Source: Streptomyces canus 299MFChir4.1
GTDB taxonomy: Bacteria > Actinomycetota > Actinomycetes > Streptomycetales > Streptomycetaceae
Length of the DNA: 64,000 bases
Direction of reading: 5' to 3'
NCBI RefSeq assembly: GCF_000383615.1
Contig: NZ_KB911606.1
Coordinates: forward strand, 52,928 to 116,927
In this document: positions 19,595-28,216 of the stretch, in pieces
How the letters are laid out: the number at the start of each line of letters is the position of its first letter
Numbering within the stretch: position 1 is the stretch's first letter
Made by a program: the position numbers and the translations under genes
The notes under the pieces: model-generated
Database searches by the model: none
What the model saw: only the letters and a program-made list of their open reading frames with translations
What the model was told of the DNA's origin: nothing

Positions 19595-20356
19595 TCACTC
19601 GGTGTGCCGGGCCGCGTTGCCGAGGATCGCGTCCTTGAGGTGCGCGGCCAGGCCCTCGTGCATCGAGTCGTAGTACGCCTTGAATCGTTCGTCGGAGACG
19701 TACGTCTCGGCGAGGCACGTGTGCATCTCGTACGGGCATTCGAAGTACCACGTCCCGATGTGCCGGCGGTGTTCCTCGGCCAGGTCCATGGCGCGCTCCC
19801 CGGCCGGGGGCTCACCGGCGGCCATCAGGGCCGTGTAGCGCTCCTCCCAGTCCTTCACCGCGGCGGTGATGCGCTTCCAGTCGTCCTTCGTGTAGCGGGC
19901 CGCGCGGCGCTGCGACTCGGCGTAGATGTCCGTGCCGCCCCAGCGCTGTTCCGCCTCCTCCGCGTACTGCTCGGGGTCCTTGTCCCCGAACACCTCGAAC
20001 TTCTCCTCCGGCGTGAGACTGATCCCCATCGTGCGTGCCTCCATGGCGTGCTCCACGGCCGCCGCCATCTTCTGCAGTTTCTCGATCCGGGCGGTCAGCA
20101 GCTCGTGCTGGCGGCGCAGGTGCGCGCGCGGGTCCGCGGCCGGGTCGTCGAGCAGGGCGGCGACCTCGTCGAGCGGGAAGCCGAGCTCGCGGTAGAACAG
20201 GATCTGCTGCAGCCGGTCGAGGTCGGCGTCGCTGTAGCGCCGGTGGCCCGCGTGGCTGCGCTCGCTCGGGACGAGCAGGCCGATGTCGTCGTAGTGGTGC
20301 AGCGTGCGCACCGTCACGCCGGCGAAGCCCGCGACCTGTCCCACGGAATAGCTCAC
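19595..20356 (-). CDS. tipA: TipAL-type MerR thiopeptide-responsive activator
   Basis: 253 residues, exactly the TipAL length, from GTG at 20356 with GGGAG 8 nt upstream. The N-terminal winged-helix (SYSVGQVAGFAGVTVRTLHHYDDIGLL) is MerR-type; a dimerisation helix follows; residues 110-253 are the antibiotic-recognition TipAS domain. Cys207 and Cys214 (FECPYEMHTC) are both kept; in known TipAS, Cys214 forms the covalent bond to thiostrepton-class peptides. Met110 is preceded by its own GGAGG, so the free TipAS domain is probably also made from this mRNA. Family knowledge: ligand binding turns TipAL into an activator of its own promoter. It is divergent from the ClC gene across 81 bp. Confidence 0.93.
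   Translation of the reverse strand: MSYSVGQVAGFAGVTVRTLHHYDDIGLLVPSERSHAGHRRYSDADLDRLQQILFYRELGFPLDEVAALLDDPAADPRAHLRRQHELLTARIEKLQKMAAAVEHAMEARTMGISLTPEEKFEVFGDKDPEQYAEEAEQRWGGTDIYAESQRRAARYTKDDWKRITAAVKDWEERYTALMAAGEPPAGERAMDLAEEHRRHIGTWYFECPYEMHTCLAETYVSDERFKAYYDSMHEGLAAHLKDAILGNAARHTE
20027..20042 (-). promoter_or_regulatory. Internal ribosome-binding site and start for TipAS
   Basis: On the minus strand GGAGG (20038-20042) lies 8 nt before ATG (20027-20029), which is Met110 of TipAL. The product from here is 144 residues, the known TipAS length. Confidence 0.75.
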
Positions 20357-20395
20357 TTCGTCCGCTCCCTTCTTGGTACGCGCTCCACGGTGGCT

Positions 20396-20412
20396 CCTCA
20401 CGCCACGTGAGG
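20396..20412. promoter_or_regulatory. Candidate MerR/TipAL dyad
   Basis: CCTCAC (20396-20401) and GTGAGG (20407-20412) around a 5-bp centre, 40 bp upstream of the tipA start in the divergent tipA/ClC gap. MerR regulators bind dyads between widely spaced -35 and -10 boxes. I could not assign those boxes with confidence. Confidence 0.4.
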
Positions 20413-20437
20413 TGCAAGTGGGTTCTCCCGGAATGTC

Positions 20438-21751
20438 ATGACCGTTTTGCCCGCTTATCGTGAACTCGTGGCCCAGGACACCGCGCAGCAGGCATCCGCC
20501 GCCCCGGCGACCCCGGCGCGCTCGCTGGTGCCGTTGATCCTCCCCGCTCTCGTCGTCGGGGTGGTCGCGAGTCTGGTGCTGCTCGGGGTGAGCGCGGCAG
20601 CCGAGGAGCTCCAGCACGTGCTGTGGCGCAACCTGCCGGACGCACTGGGCGTGGGCCGGTACTCCGTGCTGTGGATGCTGGTCATGCTCACCGCGACCGG
20701 GGTGGCCGTGGGTCTGGTGGTGTGGAAGGTCCCCGGGCACGCAGGACCGGATCCGGCGACCACCGGCCTTGACGCTCCCGTGCTGCCGCCCGCCGTGCTG
20801 CCGGGCCTCCTGCTGGCCACCGCGCTGATGCTCGCGGGCGGGCCGAGCCTGGGCCCCGAGAACCCGATCATCGCGGTGAACGTGGGGCTCGCCTTCTGGC
20901 TGGGGTGCCGGCTGATCCCGCGGATGCCACGCGGGCTGTGGCCGGCGCTGGCGGAGGCGGCGACGATCGGCGCGCTGTTCGGGACGCCGGTGGCGGCGGC
21001 GCTGGTGATCTCCGAGGCGCTGGCCGGACGGCAGCTCAGGGGCGCGCTGTGGGACAGCGTCTTCGGGCCGCTGCTGGCGGCCGCGACCGGTGCGCTGACG
21101 ACCACTCTGCTGGCCCGTCCGAGCTTCGACCTGGGTCTGCCCGCGTTCGGGCGGCCCGGCTGGGGCGATCTGCTGGCGGTGCTGGTGATCGCGTCGGCCG
21201 CCGCGCTGCTCGGCATGGCGGCCGTGGTGGCCTTCCCGTACGTCCACGGCGCGTTCGCGCGGCTCAGGCATCCGATGCTGATGCTGCCCGTCGGCGGGCT
21301 CGTACTGGGGCTGCTCGCGGCCGTCGGCGGCCGGCTGACGCTCTTCAAGGGGCTCGACGAGATCGACGAGCTGGCGGCCGACCCGACCGGCTGGTCGGCC
21401 GGACAGTTCGCCACCATGGCGGTGGTGAAGCTCGTGGCGCTGCTCGTCGCGGCCTCCTGCGGTTTCCGGGGCGGCCGGATCTTCCCCGCCGTGTTCGTCG
21501 GCGTCGCCTTCGGACTGTGCGCCCACGCGCTCGTGGACGCCGTACACCCGGCCCTCGGCGTGTCGGCCGGGGTGCTGGGCGTGTTGCTCGCCGTCACCCG
21601 ACAGGCCTGGGTGAGCCTGTTCACGGCCGCCGTACTGGTGGCCTCGCCCGCGATCCTCGCGCTGCTGTGCATCGCCTCCCTGCCGGCCTGGCTGCTGGTG
21701 ACGGGGCGACCGCAGATGCAGCTGAGCGAGGACGGAACCCCGCTCCGCTGA
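20438..21751 (+). CDS. ClC-type chloride/proton antiporter-like ion channel
   Basis: 437 residues, about ten hydrophobic segments. Degenerate ClC motifs are visible: GPSLGPENPI (aligning with G-x-E-G-P, keeping the gating Glu but with Asn in place of Gly), and GFRGGRIFPAVFVG (the G-x-F-x-P anion loop). Family members exchange 2 chloride for 1 proton. The glutamate decarboxylase gene starts 30 bp downstream in the same direction. In E. coli ClC exchangers act as electrical shunts for amino-acid decarboxylase acid resistance, so the pair probably does the same. ATG at 20438 is used; GTG at 20468 is an alternative, and neither has a good ribosome-binding site. Confidence 0.85.
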   Translation: MTVLPAYRELVAQDTAQQASAAPATPARSLVPLILPALVVGVVASLVLLGVSAAAEELQHVLWRNLPDALGVGRYSVLWMLVMLTATGVAVGLVVWKVPGHAGPDPATTGLDAPVLPPAVLPGLLLATALMLAGGPSLGPENPIIAVNVGLAFWLGCRLIPRMPRGLWPALAEAATIGALFGTPVAAALVISEALAGRQLRGALWDSVFGPLLAAATGALTTTLLARPSFDLGLPAFGRPGWGDLLAVLVIASAAALLGMAAVVAFPYVHGAFARLRHPMLMLPVGGLVLGLLAAVGGRLTLFKGLDEIDELAADPTGWSAGQFATMAVVKLVALLVAASCGFRGGRIFPAVFVGVAFGLCAHALVDAVHPALGVSAGVLGVLLAVTRQAWVSLFTAAVLVASPAILALLCIASLPAWLLVTGRPQMQLSEDGTPLR

Positions 21752-21781
21752 CCGACGTTGATCCCTTCAGGAGGCCCGCCC

Positions 21782-23188
21782 ATGGCACTGCACAAAGGTC
21801 CCGAGAAGCACGACGAGCGCCCGCTGTCCGTCAATCCCTTCTACGGCGAGGCCGATCCGGTCGGCGGAATGACCGAGGCCCCGCCCAAGCACCGGCTTCC
21901 CACCACTCCCCTGCCGCCCTCGACCGCCTACCAGGTGGTCCACGACGAGCTGATGCTCGACGGCAACTCCCGGCTGAATCTCGCCACCTTCGTCACGACC
22001 TGGATGGAACCGCAGGCCGGGGTCCTGATGAGTGAGTGCCGGGACAAGAACATGATCGACAAGGACGAGTACCCGCGCACCGCCGAGCTGGAGCGGCGCT
22101 GCGTGGCGATGCTCGCCGACCTGTGGAACGCGCCGGACCCCTCGGCGGCGGTGGGCTGTTCGACGACCGGATCCAGCGAGGCGTGCATGCTCGCGGGCAT
22201 GGCGCTGAAGCGGCGGTGGGCCCAGCGCAACGCCGACCGGTACCCGGGGGCGCGGCCCAACCTGGTCATGGGGGTCAACGTCCAGGTGTGCTGGGAGAAG
22301 TTCTGCAACTTCTGGGAGGTGGAGGCCCGTCTGGTGCCCATGGAGGGCGACCGCTTCCACCTCGACCCGCAGGCCGCCGCCGAGCTGTGCGACGAGAACA
22401 CCATCGGGGTCGTGGGCATCCTCGGCTCCACCTTCGACGGCTCCTACGAGCCGATCGCCGAGCTGTGCGCGGCCCTCGACGCCCTCCACGAGCGCACCGG
22501 TCTGGACATCCCCGTGCACGTGGACGGGGCGTCCGGCGCCATGGTCGCGCCCTTCCTCGACGAGGACCTGGTGTGGGACTTCCGGCTGCCCAGGGTGGCC
22601 TCGATCAACACCTCCGGGCACAAGTACGGTCTCGTCTACCCCGGTGTCGGCTGGGCGCTGTGGCGGGACAAGGAGGCCCTGCCCGAGGAGCTCGTGTTCC
22701 GCGTGAACTACCTGGGCGGCGACATGCCCACCTTCGCGCTGAACTTCTCCCGCCCCGGCGCGCAGGTGGTCGCGCAGTACTACACCTTCCTCCGGCTGGG
22801 CCGCGAGGGCTACCGGGCCGTGCAGCAGTCCACGCGTGACGTGGCCCGCGGCGTCGCCGAACGCGTGGAGGCGCTCGGCGACTTCCGGCTGCTGACCCGC
22901 GGCGACGAACTCCCCGTTTTCGCGTTCACCACGGCCCCGGGCATCGAGGCGTACGACGTCTTCGACGTCTCCCGGCGGCTGCGCGAGCGGGGCTGGCTGG
23001 TTCCGGCGTACACCTTCCCGCCGAACCGCGAGGACCTGTCGGTGCTGCGGGTGGTGTGCCGCAACGGCTTCTCGACCGACCTGGCCGACCTGTTCGTGGA
23101 GGACCTGGAGCAGTTGCTGCCCGAACTGCGCGGGCAGTCGCACCCGTTCACGAGCAACAGGGGCGCGGCGACCGGGTTCCATCACTAG
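21782..23188 (+). CDS. gad: Glutamate decarboxylase
   Basis: 468 residues, PLP-dependent. Converts glutamate to GABA and CO2, consuming a cytosolic proton. Group II decarboxylase features are clear: VGCSTTGSSEACMLAGMALKRRW (phosphate contacts), HVDGASGAMVAPF (PLP ring contacts, D and A), and the Schiff-base lysine in NTSGHKYGLVYPGVGW (Lys281, close to Lys276 of E. coli GadB). AGGAGG at 21769-21774 is 7 nt before the ATG. It is cotranscribed with the ClC gene. No GadC-type glutamate/GABA antiporter is present in the window, so how GABA leaves is not shown. Confidence 0.96.
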   Translation: MALHKGPEKHDERPLSVNPFYGEADPVGGMTEAPPKHRLPTTPLPPSTAYQVVHDELMLDGNSRLNLATFVTTWMEPQAGVLMSECRDKNMIDKDEYPRTAELERRCVAMLADLWNAPDPSAAVGCSTTGSSEACMLAGMALKRRWAQRNADRYPGARPNLVMGVNVQVCWEKFCNFWEVEARLVPMEGDRFHLDPQAAAELCDENTIGVVGILGSTFDGSYEPIAELCAALDALHERTGLDIPVHVDGASGAMVAPFLDEDLVWDFRLPRVASINTSGHKYGLVYPGVGWALWRDKEALPEELVFRVNYLGGDMPTFALNFSRPGAQVVAQYYTFLRLGREGYRAVQQSTRDVARGVAERVEALGDFRLLTRGDELPVFAFTTAPGIEAYDVFDVSRRLRERGWLVPAYTFPPNREDLSVLRVVCRNGFSTDLADLFVEDLEQLLPELRGQSHPFTSNRGAATGFHH

Positions 23189-23217
23189 GGCCGGACCGGC
23201 CGCCGAGTCAAACTTGA

Positions 23218-23859
23218 TCAGTCGGCGTCCCCGGGATGCCGCTCCCCCGTCGCGTACGGGTTCTCCTCTCCCTCGGCGAGGACGCCGACGAACGGCTCGC
23301 CCTCCCCCGCGAAGGTGTACGCGCCGTCCTCGATCCGGGCGATGAGCCCCTGGGTCCACTCGGCCTCGGCGTCGGCCGTGTGGATCCAGAGGTTCATGAT
23401 CTCGCCGATGTGCCCGAGCTGCCGCGGACCGTCGTCGGGGACGTAGTGCTCGGTGACCGCGGAGCGCCACTCCTCGATGCCCCGGATGCGCTCCTTGAGC
23501 AGCGACACCGCCTCCGCGCGCGGCAGGTCGACCATGAAGCCGATCGCCGCCGACTTCATGTCCGTCTTCTGGTCGTAGGAGGTCAGCGCCTCCCGCACCA
23601 GCCGCAGGTACTCCTCAGTGCCCACGTCCGTGATCTCGTACTCGGTGCGCGGCGGGCCGCCGGCCGTGGAGGGGGCGACCTCGTGCGCGTGCAGCAGCCC
23701 CTGCCTCGCCATCTGCTTCAGGGCGTGGTAGATCGAGCCGGGCTTGGCGTGGGACCACTCGTGCGCGCCCCAGTACTCCAGGTCGCCGCGCACCTGGTAG
23801 CCGTGGGCCCGCCCGTGCTGGCGCACCGCGCCGAGCACGAGGAGACGGATCGTTGACAT
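23218..23859 (-). CDS. PadR-family transcriptional regulator
   Basis: 213 residues. The N-terminal PadR winged helix runs from MSTIRLLVLGAVRQHGRAHGYQV through SIYHALKQMARQGLLHAHEV to RTEYEITDVGTEEYLRLVREAL. A long helical C-terminal domain (Vir_C type, about 95-185) carries VDLPRAEAVSLLKERIRGIEEWRSAV. PadR proteins usually repress neighbouring transporter or stress genes until a small phenolic or drug ligand binds. The next gene downstream is separate; upstream (23 bp) is the DinB-like gene, transcribed the same way towards it, so the two are probably one operon. It converges with gad. Confidence 0.9.
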   Translation of the reverse strand: MSTIRLLVLGAVRQHGRAHGYQVRGDLEYWGAHEWSHAKPGSIYHALKQMARQGLLHAHEVAPSTAGGPPRTEYEITDVGTEEYLRLVREALTSYDQKTDMKSAAIGFMVDLPRAEAVSLLKERIRGIEEWRSAVTEHYVPDDGPRQLGHIGEIMNLWIHTADAEAEWTQGLIARIEDGAYTFAGEGEPFVGVLAEGEENPYATGERHPGDAD

Positions 23860-23880
23860 GCGGTCCAGGTTATGGCTTCC

Positions 23881-24417
23881 TCACTTCGCGGCGAGGGCCA
23901 CCAGCTCGAACGCCGTCTTCCCGTCCAGGGACTCGCGGATGATGTCGGCGTGGCCGGCGTGCCGGGCCGTCTCACGGATCAGGTGCAGCAGCACCCAGCG
24001 CACCGAGACCCGGCCTCCGGGCGGGAACCAGGGCTGGTCCGGGAGCGGGAAGCTGCCGTCGAGGCTGGGCACCGAGCGGGCGAACGCCTCCGTCTCGGCG
24101 GCGACCTTCTCCCAGTACGCCAGCTGCGACTCGACGCTCTCGTCGCCGACCAGGGCGAAACACTCGTGCCAGTTCGACGGCTCCCGGTGCACGGCCGGCT
24201 CCTCGCCCCTGGCGCGGGCGATCCAGCCCTGCTCGGTCTCGGCGACATGCTTGAGCAGCCCACTCAGGGAGAGTTCGCTCGCGCTGGGCTTGGCGGCCGC
24301 CTGCTCGTCCGTCAGCCCGAGCAGCGCGCGCCGGATGCCACCGCGCTGCTCCTCCAGGAAGGACAGGAGCGCGCCGCGCTCGTCGCCGTACTCCTCCGCG
24401 GGAACGTGAGTGACCAT
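23881..24417 (-). CDS. DinB/DUF664-family protein
   Basis: 178 residues. DinB-like four-helix bundle of the DUF664 type. The three metal-ligand histidines fit: LLKHVAETEQGW (His), and LLHLIRETARHAGHADIIRESLDG (two or three His). Thiol-dependent transferases (mycothiol or bacillithiol S-transferases) share this fold, so a mycothiol-linked detoxification role is possible; it is inference. Followed after 21 bp by the PadR gene. Confidence 0.88.
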   Translation of the reverse strand: MVTHVPAEEYGDERGALLSFLEEQRGGIRRALLGLTDEQAAAKPSASELSLSGLLKHVAETEQGWIARARGEEPAVHREPSNWHECFALVGDESVESQLAYWEKVAAETEAFARSVPSLDGSFPLPDQPWFPPGGRVSVRWVLLHLIRETARHAGHADIIRESLDGKTAFELVALAAK

Positions 24418-24472
24418 GACCGCCGCCTTTCGCCGGAACTCGGGGGCTTTCCCCCGACACCGACGAAGCTAC

Positions 24473-24507
24473 GGGCCCTTCAGGACAGGTTCTGTCCTCA
24501 AAGGCCC
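24473..24507. terminator. Hairpin downstream of aldehyde dehydrogenase gene
   Basis: Inverted repeat of 16 bp with two mismatches: GGGCCCTTCAGGACAG (24473-24488) against CTGTCCTCAAAGGCCC (24492-24507), 3-nt loop. It lies 25 bp after the aldehyde dehydrogenase stop and 56 bp before the DinB-like start. Most likely a terminator; the ACAGGACAG-like core could alternatively be an operator for the PadR regulator. Confidence 0.55.
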
Positions 24508-24531
24508 GCGGCGGCGGTCGTACGCCGGATG

Positions 24532-25992
24532 TCAGAACGGGAAGCCGCTCCGGCCGTGCTGGACCGAGATCCACTTGGTGGTGGTGAAGGAGTCCAGCAT
24601 GGTGTCGCCGTTCAGGCGGCCGATGCCGGAGTGCTTCTCGCCGCCGAAGGGGACGATCGGCTCGTCGTGGACGGTGCCGTCGTTGACGTGGAACATGCCG
24701 GTGTCGATCTGCTTGGCGAAGGCGACCCCGCGCTCGATGTTCGCGGTGTGGACGGCGCCGCTGAGGCCGTACGGGGTGTCGTTGACCAGGCGGACGGCCT
24801 CCTCCTCGCCGTCGAAGGTGACGAGGAGGGCGACCGGGCCGAAGATCTCCTGCTTGAGCAGGGGCGAGTTCGCGGGCAGGTCCGTGAGGACGGAGGGCTC
24901 GACCAGGTTGTCCCTCCTGATGCCGTGGATCAGCGCGGTCGCGCCGTCGGCGATCGCCTGCTCGACGGCGCCCGCAACAGCCTCCGCCTGCGAGGAGTTG
25001 ATGATCGGACCGATGACCGTCTCGGGGTCGCGCGGGTCGCCGGTCTTCAAGGTCCGCACCTTGGCGACGAACTTCTCGGTGAACTCCTCGGCGACCGTAC
25101 GGTCGACCAGGACGCGGTTGGCGGCCATGCAGACCTGGCCCTGGTGGACGTACCGGCTGAAGACGGCGGCGTCGACCGCGTAGTCGATGTCGGCGTCCTC
25201 AAGGACCACAAGGGCGCTGTTGCCGCCCAGTTCGAGGACCGAGCGCTTGAAATGCCGGGCGCAGACCGTGGCCACATGGCGGCCGACCTTGTCGGAGCCG
25301 GTGAAGGAGATGACCTTCGGGACCGGGTGCTCCAGGAAGGCGTCGCCGATCTCGGCGATGTCGGTGATGACGACGTTGAGCAGACCGGCGGGCAGCCCCG
25401 CGTCCTCGAAGATCTTCGCGACCAGGGAGCCACCGACGATCGGCGTGTTCTGGTGCGGCTTGAGAACGACGGCGTTGCCGAGCGCGAGCGCGGGGGCGAC
25501 CGACTTGATCGACAGCAGGAAGGGGAAGTTGAAGGGGCTGATCACGCCCACCACACCGACCGGGACGCGGTAGACGCGGTTCTCCTTGCCGTCCGCCGGC
25601 GAGGGAATGATCCTGCCCTCGGGGCGCAGCGCCAGGTTGACCGCCTCGCGCAGGAACTCCTTGGCCAGGTGGAGTTCGAAGCCGGCCTTCAGGCGGGTGC
25701 CGCCGAGCTCCGCGACGATCGCCTCGGCGATGTCCCCCTCGCGCTCCTCGATCAGCCTGAGCGCCTTCTCGAACACCGCGCGGCGGGCGTAGGGGTTGGT
25801 CCCGGCCCACTTCTTCTGCGCGCGGGCGGCGGCCCGGTACGCCTCGTCGATCTCGTCGACCGTGGCTATCGTGATCGACGCCAGCTTCTCGTCGTCGTAC
25901 GGGTTGAAGTCGATGATGTCCCAGGAGCCGGTGCCCGGGCGCCACTCACCGTCGATGTACTGCTGGGCCAGGTCGGTGAAGTACGACGACAT
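24532..25992 (-). CDS. Aldehyde dehydrogenase, benzaldehyde/aromatic type
   Basis: 486 residues. NAD(P)-dependent oxidation of aldehydes to acids. Catalytic Cys288 in HQGQVCMAANRVLVD, general-base Glu in LELGGNSALVVL, cofactor loop FTGSDKVGRHVA, and Asn in SPFNFPFLLSIKSVAPAL are all visible. The FNPYDDEKLASI start and closing PFGGEKHSGIGRLNGD resemble benzaldehyde and salicylaldehyde dehydrogenases. Transcribed alone, with a hairpin after it; no aromatic degradation genes are adjacent, so substrate is uncertain. Confidence 0.93.
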   Translation of the reverse strand: MSSYFTDLAQQYIDGEWRPGTGSWDIIDFNPYDDEKLASITIATVDEIDEAYRAAARAQKKWAGTNPYARRAVFEKALRLIEEREGDIAEAIVAELGGTRLKAGFELHLAKEFLREAVNLALRPEGRIIPSPADGKENRVYRVPVGVVGVISPFNFPFLLSIKSVAPALALGNAVVLKPHQNTPIVGGSLVAKIFEDAGLPAGLLNVVITDIAEIGDAFLEHPVPKVISFTGSDKVGRHVATVCARHFKRSVLELGGNSALVVLEDADIDYAVDAAVFSRYVHQGQVCMAANRVLVDRTVAEEFTEKFVAKVRTLKTGDPRDPETVIGPIINSSQAEAVAGAVEQAIADGATALIHGIRRDNLVEPSVLTDLPANSPLLKQEIFGPVALLVTFDGEEEAVRLVNDTPYGLSGAVHTANIERGVAFAKQIDTGMFHVNDGTVHDEPIVPFGGEKHSGIGRLNGDTMLDSFTTTKWISVQHGRSGFPF

Positions 25993-26113
25993 GTGATCCC
26001 CAAATCACTAGCAGACACACGATCAACGTCACGGTCTGATCACATGTCATCGTACTTGCGCGGCACGCCAGTTGGGCACGCTGAGCAATCTCCTGGGGAG
26101 AACCCTCGGGACG

Positions 26114-26974
26114 TCAGGAGAGCTGGAGGAGACCGCGCAGCAGATCCCGGCTCTCGTCCGGACCCGGGCTGTCCTGCTGAAGCTCCTTCATGGCCTTCTC
26201 GTACTGCGTGACGTCCTCGCGCTTGTCCAGATAGAGCGCGCTGGTGAGCTGCTCCAGGTAGACGACGTCCGTCAGGTCGGACTCGGTGAAGCTGAGGATC
26301 GTGAAGGCGCCGCTCTCACCGGAGTGCCCGCCGAAGCCGAAGGGCATGACCTGGAGCCGTACGTTGGGGCGTTCGGAGACGTCGATGAGGTGCTGGAGCT
26401 GTCCCCGCATCACCTGGCGGTCGCCGTACGGGCGGCGCAGGGACGCCTCGTCGAGCACCACGTGGAACTCGGGACCACCGTCGTCGGCCAGGTACTTCTG
26501 CCGCTCCAGACGCAGTGCCACGCGCTTCTCCACGTCCGCCGCGCTCGCGCCCTTCATGCCGCGCCGCACCACTGCACGTGCATACGCCTCGGTCTGCAAC
26601 AGGCCGTGGATGAACTGGACCTCGTACACGCGGATGAGGGAGGCCGCGCCCTCCAGGCCCACATAGGTGGGGAACCAGCTCGGCAGGACGTCGGAGTAAC
26701 TGTGCCACCACCCGGCGACGTTGGCCTCGCGGGCGAGGGAGAGGAGCGAGGCCCGCTCCTGCCCGTCCGTGATGCCGTACAGCGTCAACAGGTCTTCCAC
26801 GTCACGCGTCTTGAAGCTCACCCGGCCCAACTCCATCCGGCTGATCTTCGACTCGGACGCGCGGATCGAGTAGCCCGCCGCCTCGCGCGTGATGCCCCGT
26901 GCCTCACGCAGTCGCCTGAGTTGCGAGCCGAGCAGCATCCGCCGCACCACCGATCCGGGCTCTCCCGCGCTCAC
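26114..26974 (-). CDS. XRE-family regulator with DUF5753
   Basis: 286 residues from GTG at 26974 (GGGGAGG 9 nt upstream); TTG at 26992 and ATG at 26938 are alternatives. Residues about 10-65 form a lambda-repressor HTH: LGSQLRRLREARGITREAAGY then IRASESKISRMELGRVSF. Residues about 90-275 are DUF5753, beginning WFPTYVGLEGAASLIRVYE and including DEASLRRPYGDRQVMRGQLQHL. Such proteins pair with DUF397 proteins, and often an anti-sigma-type ATPase, in dozens of Streptomyces loci (the whiJ- and abaA-like families) that affect development and antibiotic production. All three members are here in 2 kb. Confidence 0.92.
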   Translation of the reverse strand: MSAGEPGSVVRRMLLGSQLRRLREARGITREAAGYSIRASESKISRMELGRVSFKTRDVEDLLTLYGITDGQERASLLSLAREANVAGWWHSYSDVLPSWFPTYVGLEGAASLIRVYEVQFIHGLLQTEAYARAVVRRGMKGASAADVEKRVALRLERQKYLADDGGPEFHVVLDEASLRRPYGDRQVMRGQLQHLIDVSERPNVRLQVMPFGFGGHSGESGAFTILSFTESDLTDVVYLEQLTSALYLDKREDVTQYEKAMKELQQDSPGPDESRDLLRGLLQLS

Positions 26975-27179
26975 GTTCGCCAGCCTCCCCAACGTCTTCA
27001 GGGGCCGAAGTCTGCCACTAAAACACTCCGAGCAGTACTCGTCCGATTACAGATATGGAAAGAAGCCGAAGATTCTGCACAGGACAGAGACAGGCAGTAG
27101 GGAGGAAGAGGCAAGAAACAGTGGAGAAGATGGCGGAAAAAATGGCCAACAAGCGGTACGGGTATGGCCAATTCGGTCA

Positions 27180-27210
27180 CGTGCACGTGCATCTGCACCT
27201 TGCATCTGCA
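27180..27210. promoter_or_regulatory. Putative operator, 17-bp element shared with DUF397 promoter
   Basis: CGTGCACGTGCATCTGC at 27180-27196; TGCATCTGCA occurs at 27188-27197 and again at 27201-27210. The 17-mer recurs exactly, inverted, at 28230-28246. It lies 87 bp before the ATPase start and 206 bp before the XRE gene start. Confidence 0.6.
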
Positions 27211-27282
27211 TCGCTCATCCGAAACCATGGTCCCGCGCAACCGCTGCATCGCAACGACCGCGAGTTCCCGGGAGTGCCTCGC

Positions 27283-27804
27283 ATGGGGATGAATGGATCG
27301 ACCATGCTCGAGCCGTTAAGGCAGGGCCTTCCGCCGCTGGATCCCGCGGCCGTGTCCGACGCCACCTCCTGTTCCCTGCCCGCCCGCTACGAAGCGGTGG
27401 GCGACGCGCGGCGGTTCACCCGCAGAACGCTCGACCAGTGGGAACTGGGCGACCACTTCGACGACATCTGCCTCGTGGTCTCCGAGCTGGTCACCAACGC
27501 GCTGCGGCACGCGATGCCGGCGCACGGCGTACACCACGGGGACCACAACCCGCCCGTACGGCTGCACTTGATGCGATGGACCGAGCGGCTGGTGTGCGCG
27601 GTGCGCGACCCCAGTCAGGACAGTCCGGTCGCACGCGACTCCGACGACTTCTCGGCGGAGTCGGGGCGCGGGCTGTTCCTCGTCGACTCCTTCAGCGACA
27701 GCTGGGGCTGGCACCCGATGGCGGGGACACTGGGCGGCAAGGTGGTCTGGGCGCTGTTCCGGCTCCAGCCGCACGCGGGCCCGGCCACCGCCTCCACCGA
27801 GTGA
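27283..27804 (+). CDS. Anti-sigma-type (RsbW-like) ATP-binding protein
   Basis: 173 residues from ATG at 27283 with GGGAG 8 nt upstream. HATPase_c fold of the GHKL class: ICLVVSELVTNALRHA (N box, with the Mg-binding Asn), AVRDPSQDSPVARD (D-x-x region, G1) and SGRGLFLVDSFSDSWGWHP (G2 lid), then GGKVVWALF. RsbW-type proteins bind sigma or anti-anti-sigma factors and may phosphorylate the latter. No sigma factor or STAS gene is adjacent. It lies between the XRE and DUF397 genes, which is the standard three-gene arrangement. Confidence 0.9.
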   Translation: MGMNGSTMLEPLRQGLPPLDPAAVSDATSCSLPARYEAVGDARRFTRRTLDQWELGDHFDDICLVVSELVTNALRHAMPAHGVHHGDHNPPVRLHLMRWTERLVCAVRDPSQDSPVARDSDDFSAESGRGLFLVDSFSDSWGWHPMAGTLGGKVVWALFRLQPHAGPATASTE

Positions 27805-27894
27805 AGCACCGCGGTGTTTTCCGATGTCCGGGTTCTACGCGCGTTACTCGATGCGTGAACACGGTTACCGCGGGTCACCCACGGATGAGGTGGA

Positions 27895-28137
27895 TCAACC
27901 CGCTATCAGATGGTCGAACTCGCCGTCCTTGATGCCGAGCAGCATCGCCTCGATCTCAGCGCGCGTGTAGACGAGCGCGGGGCCGTCCGGGAAGCGGGAG
28001 TTGCGAACCGCAACTCCCCCGTCCGGCAGGCGCGCGAACTCCACACAGGAACCCTGCGAGTTGCTGTGCCTGCTCTTCTGCCAGGCCACCCCGCGCAGCT
28101 CCGTGGCCGTCATGCCGTTGTACACGTCGAGGTCCAC
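27895..28137 (-). CDS. DUF397 small protein
   Basis: 80 residues from GTG at 28137 (GGGGAG 6 nt upstream). The DUF397 signature is plain: WQKSRHSNSQGSCVEFARL, GGVAVRNSRFPDGPALVYTRAEIEAML. Members are small partners of XRE/DUF5753 regulators and modulate their activity by direct binding. It converges with the ATPase gene, unlike the commoner codirectional layout with the XRE gene, but its promoter carries the same 17-bp element as the ATPase. Confidence 0.92.
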   Translation of the reverse strand: MDLDVYNGMTATELRGVAWQKSRHSNSQGSCVEFARLPDGGVAVRNSRFPDGPALVYTRAEIEAMLLGIKDGEFDHLIAG

Positions 28138-28216
28138 AGGTCGCTCCCCGGTGGTGCGGTGGCCTTGTGGCCAGTGATGCAGTAATCAACTGGTCCGGAT
28201 CATAGCTCTGTTCACG

